Counted from the first letter of the stretch, positions 1 to 8,040 are shown. The stretch is 19,621 bases of DNA from an uncultured Collinsella sp. (GCA_934654585.1 CAKUGF010000028.1:1-19621); one strand, 5' to 3'. Made by a program: numbers and translations. The notes: a model not told the origin generated them from the letters alone.

Positions 1-10
1 GGGTATCGGG

Positions 11-50
11 TTCCCACATTCATCCGCACATGTGCGGATGAATGTGGGAA
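11..50. repeat. Perfect 40-bp palindrome upstream of acpP
   Basis: The arm at 11-30 (TTCCCACATTCATCCGCACA) is the exact reverse complement of 31-50, with no spacer. A related half-site (CGGATGAA, 56-63) follows 21 bp after the copy at 35-42. No T-run follows on either strand, so it does not look like an ordinary Rho-independent terminator. It could be an operator, a hairpin at the end of a gene lying to the left of the window, or a dispersed intergenic repeat. The symmetry is certain; the role is unknown. Confidence 0.9.
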
Positions 51-113
51 GTGTTCGGATGAAGTTGATAATCAAGGATCGTTTTGTAAGAGCGAGTTAG
101 GGCACTGTTATGT

Positions 114-142
114 GCCTCACGGCCTGCGTCGTGGGGTAGAAT
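114..142 (+). promoter_or_regulatory. Possible promoter for the acpP operon
   Basis: TAGAAT at 137-142 is a good -10 hexamer. It lies about 70 bp before the acpP start and is followed by an A-rich stretch. The hexamer 17 bp upstream (114-119, GCCTCA) is a poor -35. The call rests on the -10 match and position only. Transcription from genes left of the window may also reach acpP. Confidence 0.3.
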
Positions 143-212
143 CAAAACCGTGTTTGGCGCCGCCCGCGCGGTGCCGATCTTTTGGTATTCGTGCACTATG
201 AGAGGAAGCGCT

Positions 213-455
213 ATGGACCGCTCCGAAATCTTCGACAAGATCGCCGAGGTTGCCGCCGACGTTCTGGGCGTCGATGTTGCCGAAATTAGCGATGAGACCA
301 CGTTTGACGATCTCGATGCCAACTCGCTCGAGCGCCTGCAGCTGGTAACGGCCATTGAGGATGAGTTCAACCTCGAGATCGATGACGAGACCCTGCTCTC
401 GCTCAACTCTGTCGCCGACGCCGTCGACGCTATCGAAGCTGCCAAGGAGGCCTAA
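213..455 (+). CDS. acpP: Acyl carrier protein
   Basis: This 80-residue acidic protein carries growing acyl chains on a 4'-phosphopantetheine arm during cytoplasmic fatty-acid synthesis. It has the standard ACP length and four-helix pattern. The arm-bearing serine is Ser38 in the segment DLDANSLERLQLV. The family's usual Asp-Ser-Leu is Asn-Ser-Leu here, a mild deviation. The start at 213 follows AGAGGAAG (201-208) with good spacing. An upstream in-frame start at 150 would add 21 residues with no ACP character and was not used. The gene leads the cluster acpP-rnc-smc-ftsY-ffh, and the rnc ribosome binding site lies inside its last codons, so translation of the two is probably coupled. A specialised ACP is possible, but the housekeeping position argues for the fatty-acid carrier. 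Confidence 0.93.
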   Translation: MDRSEIFDKIAEVAADVLGVDVAEISDETTFDDLDANSLERLQLVTAIEDEFNLEIDDETLLSLNSVADAVDAIEAAKEA

Positions 456-458
456 GTC

Positions 459-1184
459 TTGGCTTTGTCTGAACGACTTACGCGCGCCCAGGAAATCCTG
501 GGCCACGAGTTCAATAACAAGGTGCTGCTGCGCGCGGCGCTCACGCATCCCTCTGCCGTGGAAGGCCAGCCGGTTTCGGCAAGCTACGAGCGCCTGGAGT
601 TTCTGGGCGATTCCATTTTGGGTGCCGTCGTTGCCCGTTCGCTCTTTGAGTCCTATCCCGAGTTTGACGAGGGCAAGCTCACGCGCCTAAAGGTGTCGCT
701 CGTCTCGGGTGCCACGCTGTCCGAGGTGTCCCACGAGCTGGGCATCGACGATATCATCATTTTTGGTGCCTCCGAGACCGGCACCGGTGCGCGCGGCCTG
801 CATTCGGCGCTTGAGAATGTCTACGAGTCGCTCGTCGGCGCGCTGTATCTGGACGCCGGCTGGGACGCTGCGGCGGAGTTCATTCACCGTACGCTCAAGC
901 CGCATTTGGCCTCCGAGCGTGCCGAGCATCCCGCAAACCCCAAGTCGTTTTTGCAGGAGTGCGTGCAGGCCGACGGCCACGAGCCCCCGGCGTACAAGCT
1001 GGTGGGTTCCGAGGGTCCGGCGCATGCGCCCACCTTTACCGCCGTGGTGCTGATTGATGGCATTCGCCAGGGTCGCGGCACCGGTTCCTCAAAGAAGGAA
1101 GCCGAGGGAGCCGCCGCACTCGAGGCGCTCGACCGCATGGGTTACACCACCAACGGCGTGATTCTCAACAAGAAGCACGTATAA
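459..1184 (+). CDS. rnc: Ribonuclease III
   Basis: This 241-residue double-strand-specific endoribonuclease matures rRNA and cleaves structured mRNAs in the cytoplasm. The N-terminal RNase III domain (about 5-150) carries the signature YERLEFLGDSILG (43-55), with metal-binding Glu47 and Asp51. A dsRNA-binding domain (about 160-230) contains NPKSFLQE and the end motif GSSKKEAEGAAA. The second metal-binding pair, Asp...Glu in E. coli (D114/E117), aligns by exact spacing with Asn120 and Glu123 (LENVYESLVGALYLD), so one usual Asp is Asn. The start is TTG at 459, chosen because AAGGAGG at 444-450 sits 8 nt before it, within acpP. The gene ends 10 nt before smc. The identity is secure. The effect of Asn120 on activity is unknown. 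Confidence 0.96.
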   Translation: MALSERLTRAQEILGHEFNNKVLLRAALTHPSAVEGQPVSASYERLEFLGDSILGAVVARSLFESYPEFDEGKLTRLKVSLVSGATLSEVSHELGIDDIIIFGASETGTGARGLHSALENVYESLVGALYLDAGWDAAAEFIHRTLKPHLASERAEHPANPKSFLQECVQADGHEPPAYKLVGSEGPAHAPTFTAVVLIDGIRQGRGTGSSKKEAEGAAALEALDRMGYTTNGVILNKKHV

Positions 1185-1194
1185 GCGAGGAACC

Positions 1195-4100
1195 GTGTAT
1201 CTCAAGTCCCTCACGCTCAAAGGGTTCAAGTCGTTTGCCGACCGCGCCCACATGTCGTTTGAACCGGGCCTGACGGTCATCGTCGGCCCCAACGGCTCGG
1301 GAAAATCGAATATCTCCGATTCGATCCTATGGGTTCTGGGCGAGCAGAGCGCCAAGCAGCTGCGCGGCCAGGCCATGGAGGATGTTATCTTCTCGGGTTC
1401 GTCGGCGCGCAAGCCGGTGGGCGTGGCCGAGGTTACGCTGGTGCTCGACAACTCCGATCATATGCTGCCCGTCGACTTTGACGAGGTTGCCATCACCCGC
1501 CGCATGTACCGTTCGGGTGAGAGCGAGTACCTCATCAACTCGAGCCCGTGCCGACTGATGGACATTCAGGACATCCTGCACGATTCGGGCCTGGGCAAAG
1601 ATACGCATTCCATCATCAGCCAGGGCAAGCTCGATGCCATTTTGCAGAGCCGCCCCGAGGAACGCCGCGCCCTCATCGAGGAGGCCGCCGGCATCTCCAA
1701 GCATAAGCGCCGCAAGGAGCGCGCGCTTAAAAAGATCAAGTCGATGGACGAGCACCTGACCCGTGCCCGCGATATCAATAAGGAAATCGCCCGTCAGCTG
1801 CGCCCGCTGGAGCGTCAGGTCGATCGCGCGCGCAAGTACAAGGAGCTGTCCTCGCGCGCGAACGAGCTTACGCAGATGCTGGCCGTTGATGAGCTACGTT
1901 CGCTGCAGTCGCAGTGGAACGATTTGGAGAGCCGCTCCAAGGAGGGCGCCGCCGAGCTGGAGCTCGCGCAGTACCGCCTGGGCGAGAAAGAGCGCGAGCT
2001 CGAGAAGCTCCAGGTCATGCTCGAGGAAAAGGGCCTGTTTGTGGGCGATCTGGGCGAGCAGCGCCGCCATATGCAAGACGTGGTCGGTCGCATTAACTCC
2101 GACATGCGCCTGCTCGAGGAAAAAGGCCACAACATGGTGTCGCGCCTCTCCGACATGCGCGGCCAGATCTCGGGATCCGAGCATCAGCGCCGTCGCGTGG
2201 TCGAGGAGCTTGAGGACGCCCGTGCCCAGCTCGAGGAAGTGACCGGTGCGCACATGCAGGCCCAGGAGGACGTTGACGCCGCCGGTCCTGCCGCCGCTGA
2301 GCTTCACGAGCGCCGCGTGGCACTCGATGCGCAGATTTCGCAGCTTACGCGCGAGCAGCGTGATGTGCAGCGCGTGGCGGATAACGCCGCGCTCGAGCTC
2401 GCCAAGGTAAAGGATTCGCTGTCCAACGCCGAGGTCGAGGACAACATGTATGCCTCGCGCCTGGAGCAGATCGATGAGCAGCTCGAGGAGGTCACGGCAT
2501 CGCTCGAGAGCCGCCGCGACCGTGCTGAGGAGCTTGAGGGCGCCCTTGAGGCTGCCCGTACGTCCCAGGTCGAAGCCCGTGAGGCCGCCGAGGTCGCGCG
2601 CGCTGCGCTCAAGGACCTGCGAGCCCGCGAGAGCGAAGCCCGCAATGAGTTGTCTGAGGTTCGCTCGGAACTTGCCAGCCAAAAGAAGCTCGATGCCCGT
2701 ATGGCCGACAGCTCGCCGCTCGTGAGCCGTCTGGTGGGGGCGCTAGGTGATGACGTCTCGGGACGTCTGGGTGACGTACTCGAGGCTCCACGCGAGCTTG
2801 AGGGTCTGGTTGAGCAGCTGCTCGCCGGCGATATCGATGCCCTGTTGTTTGATGATACTGCCGCGCTTGAGCGCGCCGGCCGTGCCGCCCTGGACCAGAA
2901 GAAGGCCTCGGGCGAGGCGTTGCTGGTGGCGCGCGGCGTGAGCGGCTCTGCCGCCGCCGAGGGTGCTGCCGGAACCCGTCTGGTCGATCGCCTGTCCGTT
3001 CGCGCGGGCTATGGCCCGGTCGTCGAGGCGTTGCTCGGTAGTTATTACGTGGTCGACGACTTGGCTTCTGCGCTGTCCGCGCCGGTCGTTGACGGCGTGA
3101 CCTATGTGACCCCCGATGGCGCGCGCGTTGCCTGCGGTGGTTTGGTGCGCGTGGGCCTCGATGCCGGTGAGGCGTCGGGCGCTCTGGAACGCAAGCGCCG
3201 CATTCGTGAGCTGGAAGGCCTGGAGCCCGACTTGGCCGCCGTGTTTGAGCACGCTTCGGATCAGGTCGTCGAGGCCAATGCGGCCGTCGAGGAGGCTCGT
3301 GCCGCCGAGGGCGACGCCGCCGGTGAGATTGCCCGCCTTGAGGGCGAGCGCCGCTCCCTGCTGTCCGAGATCGGCCGCCTGGAGCAGAGCGCCAACAACG
3401 CCGAGGTCGAGCGGGTGCGCATTTCCAAGCGCCGCGAGCAGGCTGCCGAGGCCGTGCGTGCCGCGCGTCCGCGTGTGGACGAGCTTACCCGCTCGCGTGA
3501 TGAGGCCCGCGCTCAGGCAAGTGACCTGGGCCTGCAGATTGCCGAGGCCAATGACGAACTCGATCGCGTGCGTCGCGACGACTCCGAGGCCGCCGGCAAG
3601 CTCGCCGACGCCAAGGTGCGCCTGGCCCAGACGAGCGAGCGCCTGCGTTCGCTGAAGGGCCGTGTGCCCGATCTGGAGCATCGCCTGGAGGGCATCGATC
3701 GCCGTATCCGCGGAACGCGTCAGGCCTCGCGCTCACTTGAGCTGCTGCGCCTGCGCGTCGATCCCATGCACGAGCGCTATTCGGCCCTGCTTGAGCGTGC
3801 CTCGGACTGGGCTGCACGCCTGCGTGACCAGGCATCGCTCGAGGAGGCGGACTCGGCTTCGCTCAAAAAGACCATCGAGGACGCCAAAGCTGAGGTCACC
3901 CGTGCCAAAGAGAGGGTCGATGCCGCCACCGCGACTCAAAACGAGTTCAAGGTCGCTCGCGGCAAGCTCGAGGTGCAGGTGGAGGCTGCGATCAAGGCCA
4001 TCACGGCCGACGGCACCACGGTGCTCGAGGAGGCGCTTATGCTGCCGGCTCCCACCGATCGCGATGCCGCCGAGCGCGAGCTCAACCAGCTTGTGCGCCA

Positions 4101-4731
4101 GATCAACAACTTGGGTCCCGTAAACCAGGTTGCCATGGAGGAGTACGAGCAGCTCAAGCGCCGTGCCGATTACATCGAGGAGCAGCTGGCCGATCTGGAG
4201 AGTGCACGCAAGGCGCTCACCAAGATCACCGTGGCGATCGACCGTAAGATGCGCAAGGCCTTCTTGGTGACGTTTGAGAAGGTCGATGCGAATTTCCGCG
4301 AGATCTTCGCCATGCTCTTCCCGGGCGGTCAGGCGCATCTGGAGATGACCGATCCCGAGCATCCGGCCGAGACGGGCATCGAGGTCGTGGCGCAGCCGCG
4401 CGGCAAGCGCATCACCAAGATGATGCTCATGTCGGGCGGCGAGAAGAGCCTGACGGCGCTTGCCCTGCTCTTTGCCGTGTACCGTACGCGCACGGTTCCG
4501 TTCTATGTGCTGGATGAGGTCGAGGCGGCGCTCGACGACGCCAACCTGTCCAAGCTCATCGGCGCCCTCGACGTGCTGCGTTCCGATACGCAGCTCTTGG
4601 TCATTTCGCATCAGCGCCGTACTATGGAGGACGCTGACGTTCTCTACGGCGTTTCGATGCAAGCCGACGGCGTCAGTCGCGTCGTCTCGCAAAAACTCGA
4701 TCGCGAAACCGGAAAGGTCGTGAATGCATAA
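1195..4731 (+). CDS. smc: Chromosome segregation protein SMC
   Basis: This 1178-residue ATPase dimerises through its hinge and, with ScpA/ScpB, compacts and separates the chromosome. Visible features in order are: head with Walker A GPNGSGKS (31-38); long Glu/Arg/Ala-rich coiled coil (about 170-500); hinge (about 505-665), including YGPVVEALLGSYYVV and a Gly-Gly turn; returning coiled coil (about 670-1000); and C-terminal head with ABC signature LMSGGEKSL (about 1078-1086) and Walker B YVLDEVEAALDD (about 1104-1115). Length is typical of bacterial SMC. The start is GTG at 1195 after GAGGAA (1187-1192); the protein then opens MYLKSLTLKGFKSF, the usual SMC start. The last base of its stop codon is the first base of the ftsY ATG. 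No ScpA or ScpB gene is in the window. Confidence 0.98.
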   Translation: MYLKSLTLKGFKSFADRAHMSFEPGLTVIVGPNGSGKSNISDSILWVLGEQSAKQLRGQAMEDVIFSGSSARKPVGVAEVTLVLDNSDHMLPVDFDEVAITRRMYRSGESEYLINSSPCRLMDIQDILHDSGLGKDTHSIISQGKLDAILQSRPEERRALIEEAAGISKHKRRKERALKKIKSMDEHLTRARDINKEIARQLRPLERQVDRARKYKELSSRANELTQMLAVDELRSLQSQWNDLESRSKEGAAELELAQYRLGEKERELEKLQVMLEEKGLFVGDLGEQRRHMQDVVGRINSDMRLLEEKGHNMVSRLSDMRGQISGSEHQRRRVVEELEDARAQLEEVTGAHMQAQEDVDAAGPAAAELHERRVALDAQISQLTREQRDVQRVADNAALELAKVKDSLSNAEVEDNMYASRLEQIDEQLEEVTASLESRRDRAEELEGALEAARTSQVEAREAAEVARAALKDLRARESEARNELSEVRSELASQKKLDARMADSSPLVSRLVGALGDDVSGRLGDVLEAPRELEGLVEQLLAGDIDALLFDDTAALERAGRAALDQKKASGEALLVARGVSGSAAAEGAAGTRLVDRLSVRAGYGPVVEALLGSYYVVDDLASALSAPVVDGVTYVTPDGARVACGGLVRVGLDAGEASGALERKRRIRELEGLEPDLAAVFEHASDQVVEANAAVEEARAAEGDAAGEIARLEGERRSLLSEIGRLEQSANNAEVERVRISKRREQAAEAVRAARPRVDELTRSRDEARAQASDLGLQIAEANDELDRVRRDDSEAAGKLADAKVRLAQTSERLRSLKGRVPDLEHRLEGIDRRIRGTRQASRSLELLRLRVDPMHERYSALLERASDWAARLRDQASLEEADSASLKKTIEDAKAEVTRAKERVDAATATQNEFKVARGKLEVQVEAAIKAITADGTTVLEEALMLPAPTDRDAAERELNQLVRQINNLGPVNQVAMEEYEQLKRRADYIEEQLADLESARKALTKITVAIDRKMRKAFLVTFEKVDANFREIFAMLFPGGQAHLEMTDPEHPAETGIEVVAQPRGKRITKMMLMSGGEKSLTALALLFAVYRTRTVPFYVLDEVEAALDDANLSKLIGALDVLRSDTQLLVISHQRRTMEDADVLYGVSMQADGVSRVVSQKLDRETGKVVNA

Positions 4732-5648
4732 TGGGATTCTTTGATGCTCTCTCGCGCGGACTTGAGCGCAGCCGCGAGGCCCTCAACGAGGTCTTCTACT
4801 TTGGCGGCGAGGTCGACGAGGATTTTTGGGAGGACCTTGAGGACACCCTTGTCATGGGTGACATGGGTGCCGAGGTCGCCATTCAGGTCTCCGATGACCT
4901 GCGCGATGCCGCGGCCAAGAAGAACCTCAAAACCGCCCCGCAGCTTCGCCGCGCCCTGGCCGAGCAGCTCGAGGGTCACTTTGTGCCCGTCGAGCGCGAT
5001 CCGTTCTCCGATACGCCGAGCTGCGTGCTGTTCGTCGGCATCAACGGCGCCGGCAAGACCACCACGGTCGGCAAGATCGCGAGTGCCATGTCCGCCCGCG
5101 GCAAGAACGTCGTGATCGGTTCGGCCGATACCTTCCGTGCCGCCGCTATCGAGCAGCTCGATGTGTGGGGCCAGCGCGCCGGCGTACCGGTCATCAAGCG
5201 CGACCGCGGCTCCGATCCTGCGAGCGTGTGCTACGACGTGCTCGACGAGGCCGATAAACGCGGCAGCGACCTGGTGCTCATCGATACCGCCGGCCGTCTG
5301 CACACGAGCCCCGAGCTCATGCGCGAGCTCGCCAAGGTGGTCAACGTGACCCGTAAGCGTGCCGCCAATATGGCCGCCGGCCCCATGCCGGTCTCGGTCG
5401 TGCTCGTGATCGATGCCGCCACCGGCCAGAACGGCCTGAACCAGGCGCTCGAGTTTAATGAGGCGCTGGGCCTGGACGGTATTATCATGACTAAGCTCGA
5501 CGGCACGGCAAAGGGCGGTATCGCCATGGCCGTGGCCGAGAAGCTCAAGCTCCCCATCCTGCGCATCGGCGTGGGTGAGCAGGTCGATGACCTGCAGGAG
5601 TTTAACGCCAAAGATTTCTGCCGCGCCCTGGTGGGCGAGTCCAACTAA
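4731..5648 (+). CDS. ftsY: Signal recognition particle receptor FtsY
   Basis: This 305-residue SRP GTPase is the membrane-associated receptor that docks ribosome-SRP complexes for insertion of membrane proteins. A short N domain (about 1-90) is followed by a G domain with GINGAGKTT (103-111), DTFRAAAIEQL (133-143), DTAGR (185-189), TKLDGTAKGG (254-263) and the closing GVGEQVDDLQEF. It lacks the long acidic A domain of E. coli FtsY, as many Gram-positive versions do, so membrane contact probably relies on the N-terminal helix MGFFDALSRGLERSREAL. Start and stop overlap smc as TAATG, and a GGAAAGG site lies within the end of smc. Its partner ffh starts 10 nt after the stop, so the two halves of the targeting GTPase pair are made from one transcript. 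Confidence 0.97.
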   Translation: MGFFDALSRGLERSREALNEVFYFGGEVDEDFWEDLEDTLVMGDMGAEVAIQVSDDLRDAAAKKNLKTAPQLRRALAEQLEGHFVPVERDPFSDTPSCVLFVGINGAGKTTTVGKIASAMSARGKNVVIGSADTFRAAAIEQLDVWGQRAGVPVIKRDRGSDPASVCYDVLDEADKRGSDLVLIDTAGRLHTSPELMRELAKVVNVTRKRAANMAAGPMPVSVVLVIDAATGQNGLNQALEFNEALGLDGIIMTKLDGTAKGGIAMAVAEKLKLPILRIGVGEQVDDLQEFNAKDFCRALVGESN

Positions 5649-5658
5649 GGAGTAGCTA

Positions 5659-7134
5659 GTGTTTGATTCCCTGAGCGATCGCCTCAACGACACATTTGAC
5701 CGCCTGCGCGGCAAGGGTAAGCTGACCGAGGCCGATATCACCTCGGCCATGCGCGACATTCGCATGGCGCTGCTCGAAGCCGACGTCAACTTTAAGGTCG
5801 TCAAGGAGTTTGTCGCCAAGACCAAGGAGCGCTGCATGACTGCCGAGGTCATGGAGTCGCTGTCGCCGGCGCAAAACGTCGTCAAGATCGTGCTCGACGA
5901 GCTCACCGAGATGCTCGGCTCCACCGAGAGCAAGCTCGTCTTTAGCAACCGTATCCCCAATGTCATTATGCTCGTGGGCCTGCAGGGCTCCGGTAAGACC
6001 ACGGCGGCTGTAAAGCTGGCCTACCTGCTCAAGAAGCAGGGCCGCTCGCCGCTGCTCGCCGCATGCGACGTCTACCGTCCCGCCGCTGCCGATCAGTTGG
6101 CCACGCTCGGCGGCGAGATCGGCGTGCCGGTCTTCCGCGGCGATGGTGCGCACCCGGTCGACATCGCCAAGGGCGCCATTCAGGAGGCCGTCGACCACCT
6201 GCGTGATGTTGTCATCGTCGATACCGCCGGCCGTCTGCAGATCGATGAGCAGATGATGCAGGAGGCCGTCGACATCAAGAAGGCCGTCAAGCCCGACCAG
6301 GTGCTGATGGTCGTCGACGCCATGACCGGCCAGGACATCGTCAACGTCGTTTCGACCTTTGCGGAGCGCACCGACTTTGACGGCGTGATCATCTCCAAGC
6401 TTGACGGTGACGCCCGTGGCGGCGGCGCGCTTTCGGTGCGTCAGGTGACCGGCAAGCCCATCAAGTTCGTGAGCATGGGCGAGAAGCCCGATTCGCTGGA
6501 GCCGTTCTATCCCGACCGCATGGCCAAGCGCATTCTGGGCATGGGCGACGTCGTCGGTATTATCGAGAAGGCCCAGGAGGCAGCCGACGCCGAGCAGCTC
6601 GAGGCTGCCGAGCGTATGCTGCGCGAGGGCTTCACCATGAACGACATGCTCGACCAGATGAAAGCCGTCAAGAAGATGGGCGGCATGAAGGGCATCCTGG
6701 GCATGCTCCCCGGTGGCCAGCGTGCGCTCAACCAGATGGGCGGCAACCTGGACGAGGGCATCTTCGATAAAAACGAGGCCATCATTATGTCGATGACCAA
6801 GGAGGAGCGCCTGCGTCCCTCCATCATCAACGGCCAGCGCCGTGCGCGTATTGCCAAGGGCGCCGGCGTGACCCCCACCGAGGTCAACAGCCTTATGAAG
6901 CAGTGGGGTGAGATGAACAAGATGATGGGCCGCATGCGCACGATGGCCAATCAGGCGCAGGCCGGCGGCAAAAAGGGCAAGAAGGGTAAGAAGGGCAAGA
7001 AAATGCGCATGCCCAATATCCCCGGTCTGGACGCCATGGGTCTGGGCGGTATGGGTGGCCTGGGTATGGGCGGCCCCAAGTCCGATATGGATTTGCTGCG
7101 CCAGATGGAAGCGCAGATGCGCAATAAGAGGTAA
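5659..7134 (+). CDS. ffh: Signal recognition particle protein Ffh (SRP54)
   Basis: This 491-residue GTPase binds SRP RNA and signal peptides and delivers nascent chains to FtsY. The N domain (1-95) is followed by a G domain with GLQGSGKTT (107-115), DVYRPAAADQL (137-147), DTAGR (188-192) and SKLDGDARGGG (246-256). The Met-rich M domain (about 300-435) includes the finger region and the RNA-binding stretch QRRARIAKGAGVTPTEVN. The C-terminus is a low-complexity tail with lysine-glycine repeats followed by Gly/Met-rich sequence, ending QMEAQMRNKR. That tail is longer and more basic than in E. coli Ffh and could add RNA or membrane contacts (inference). The start is GTG at 5659, six nt after AAGGAG (5647-5652). 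A strong terminator follows at 7160, so this is the last gene of the operon. Confidence 0.97.
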   Translation: MFDSLSDRLNDTFDRLRGKGKLTEADITSAMRDIRMALLEADVNFKVVKEFVAKTKERCMTAEVMESLSPAQNVVKIVLDELTEMLGSTESKLVFSNRIPNVIMLVGLQGSGKTTAAVKLAYLLKKQGRSPLLAACDVYRPAAADQLATLGGEIGVPVFRGDGAHPVDIAKGAIQEAVDHLRDVVIVDTAGRLQIDEQMMQEAVDIKKAVKPDQVLMVVDAMTGQDIVNVVSTFAERTDFDGVIISKLDGDARGGGALSVRQVTGKPIKFVSMGEKPDSLEPFYPDRMAKRILGMGDVVGIIEKAQEAADAEQLEAAERMLREGFTMNDMLDQMKAVKKMGGMKGILGMLPGGQRALNQMGGNLDEGIFDKNEAIIMSMTKEERLRPSIINGQRRARIAKGAGVTPTEVNSLMKQWGEMNKMMGRMRTMANQAQAGGKKGKKGKKGKKMRMPNIPGLDAMGLGGMGGLGMGGPKSDMDLLRQMEAQMRNKR

Positions 7135-7159
7135 CGACTTGGATTGAGTCGTGTATGAC

Positions 7160-7203
7160 AAAGGCCGCGCGGAGTTTGTTCCGCGCGGCCTTTGTTGTTG
7201 TGC
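7160..7203 (+). terminator. Rho-independent terminator after ffh
   Basis: A perfect 14-bp stem (AAAGGCCGCGCGGA at 7160-7173 with its complement at 7180-7193) has a 6-nt loop and is followed by TTTGTTGTTG. It ends the acpP-ffh operon. It also lies downstream of the minus-strand gene at 7251-8009 and may stop that transcript, although the minus-strand tail is poor in T. Confidence 0.9.
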
Positions 7204-7250
7204 CGTGTTGAGTTTGTCTGACTGGACGAGCGTCGAGTCGTTGCTTGCCG

Positions 7251-8009
7251 TTAATGGCAGCCGCAGCCCTCGTGGCCCTCGTGCTCGTGGTTTCCGTGGC
7301 AGCCGCAGGACTCGCCATGCTCGTGGGCGTGGTCGTGGCCATGGCAACCGCACGTGGCCTCGCCGTTCTGTACGAGCGTTCCGGCGATGAGCGCCTCGAC
7401 GCACGCGTCGCAGCTGCCCTGGGCGCCGGCATAGACGGTGATGCCAGCTTGGGTGAGCGCGTTGATGGCGCCGCCGCCGATGCCGCCACAGATGAGCGTG
7501 TCCACGCCGCCGTTGGCAAGCAGGCCCGCAAGGGCGCCGTGGCCGGAGCCGCCGGTGCCCACGACCTGCTCGTTGAGCACTTTGCCGTCCTGGATGTCGT
7601 AGATCTTGAACTGCTCGCTGCGTCCAAAGTGCATAAAGATGTTGCCGTTGTCATACGTGGTTGCCACCCTCATGGTGCCGACCTCCTTAGCTGGCCACGC
7701 GGCCGTCGTTGTGGTGATGGGGGAGTATGCGATATTGCCGCCCTCGATGACGAGCGCTCGTCCGTTGACCAGCGCATTGGCCACCTTGCGATGCGCACGG
7801 CTGCAAATTGCCGCCACCGTGGCGCGGGCGATGCCCATCTGCTGAGCGACCGCCTCTTGGTTGAGGTCTTCCAGGTCGCACAGGCGCAGCACCTCGAGCT
7901 CGTCGACGGTCATGTCGATGGCATCGCCGCTGGCCAGGCCATCGGGGGTAAAGCCGCGGTATTCGGGGATGATCCCGACGCGGCGCAGTTTCTCGCGTCT
8001 TCCTGCCAT
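7251..8009 (-). CDS. DUF134 regulator-like / NifX-type fusion protein with Cys-His metal-binding tail
   Basis: The frame is open for 252 residues. Residues 1-95 match the DUF134 (UPF0251) family: MTVDELEVLRL, a sigma-region-4-like helix-turn-helix (about 47-69), then VNGRALVIEGG. Residues 113-215 match the NifX/NifB-C-terminal family, which binds iron-molybdenum-type clusters: MRVATTYDNGNIFMHFGRSEQFKIYD, a Gly-rich stretch and a Cys pair at 200/203. Residues 220-252 are a Cys/His-rich tail with three CGCH motifs, a likely metal-binding segment. The start is ATG at 8009, placed 5 nt after AAGGAG (8015-8020). GTG at 8015 would overlap that site. The two halves usually occur as separate adjacent genes. 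Here an intact Shine-Dalgarno and ATG remain at the junction, and one extra base in a C5 run would end the first half exactly there. A metal- or redox-responsive regulator is plausible but inferred. Confidence 0.82.
   Translation of the reverse strand: MAGRREKLRRVGIIPEYRGFTPDGLASGDAIDMTVDELEVLRLCDLEDLNQEAVAQQMGIARATVAAICSRAHRKVANALVNGRALVIEGGNIAYSPITTTTAAWPAKEVGTMRVATTYDNGNIFMHFGRSEQFKIYDIQDGKVLNEQVVGTGGSGHGALAGLLANGGVDTLICGGIGGGAINALTQAGITVYAGAQGSCDACVEALIAGTLVQNGEATCGCHGHDHAHEHGESCGCHGNHEHEGHEGCGCH
7671..7688 (-). promoter_or_regulatory. Internal ribosome binding site and ATG for the NifX half
   Basis: On the minus strand AAGGAGGT (7688-7681) stands 7 nt before an in-frame ATG (7673-7671). 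That ATG opens MRVATTYDNG, the normal beginning of a stand-alone NifX-like protein. The stop TAA at 7689-7687 overlaps this site in the +1 frame and would end DUF134 if the C-run at 7719-7723 had one more base. The site could still drive separate synthesis of a 140-residue NifX-like product. Confidence 0.75.
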
Positions 8010-8023
8010 GCACACTCCTTATC

Positions 8024-8035
8024 TGACATATGTCA
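8024..8035. promoter_or_regulatory. Operator-like palindrome 1 (TGACATATGTCA)
   Basis: This perfect 12-bp palindrome lies between the putative -10 of the DUF134-NifX gene and its ribosome binding site, about where transcription should start. A near copy sits 53 bp away, centre to centre (8077-8088). The pair flanks the minus-strand core promoter, which suggests autoregulation by the helix-turn-helix protein encoded there. The binding protein is inferred. Confidence 0.6.
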
Positions 8036-8040
8036 ACAAT

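Noticed and set aside
4644..7404. Two long minus-strand frames (452 and 582 codons) opposite ftsY and ffh
   Set aside because: They are shadows of the SRP GTPase genes, with no ribosome binding site and no family resemblance.
8010..8015. GTG start 6 nt upstream for the DUF134-NifX gene
   Set aside because: It overlaps the Shine-Dalgarno that serves the ATG at 8009.
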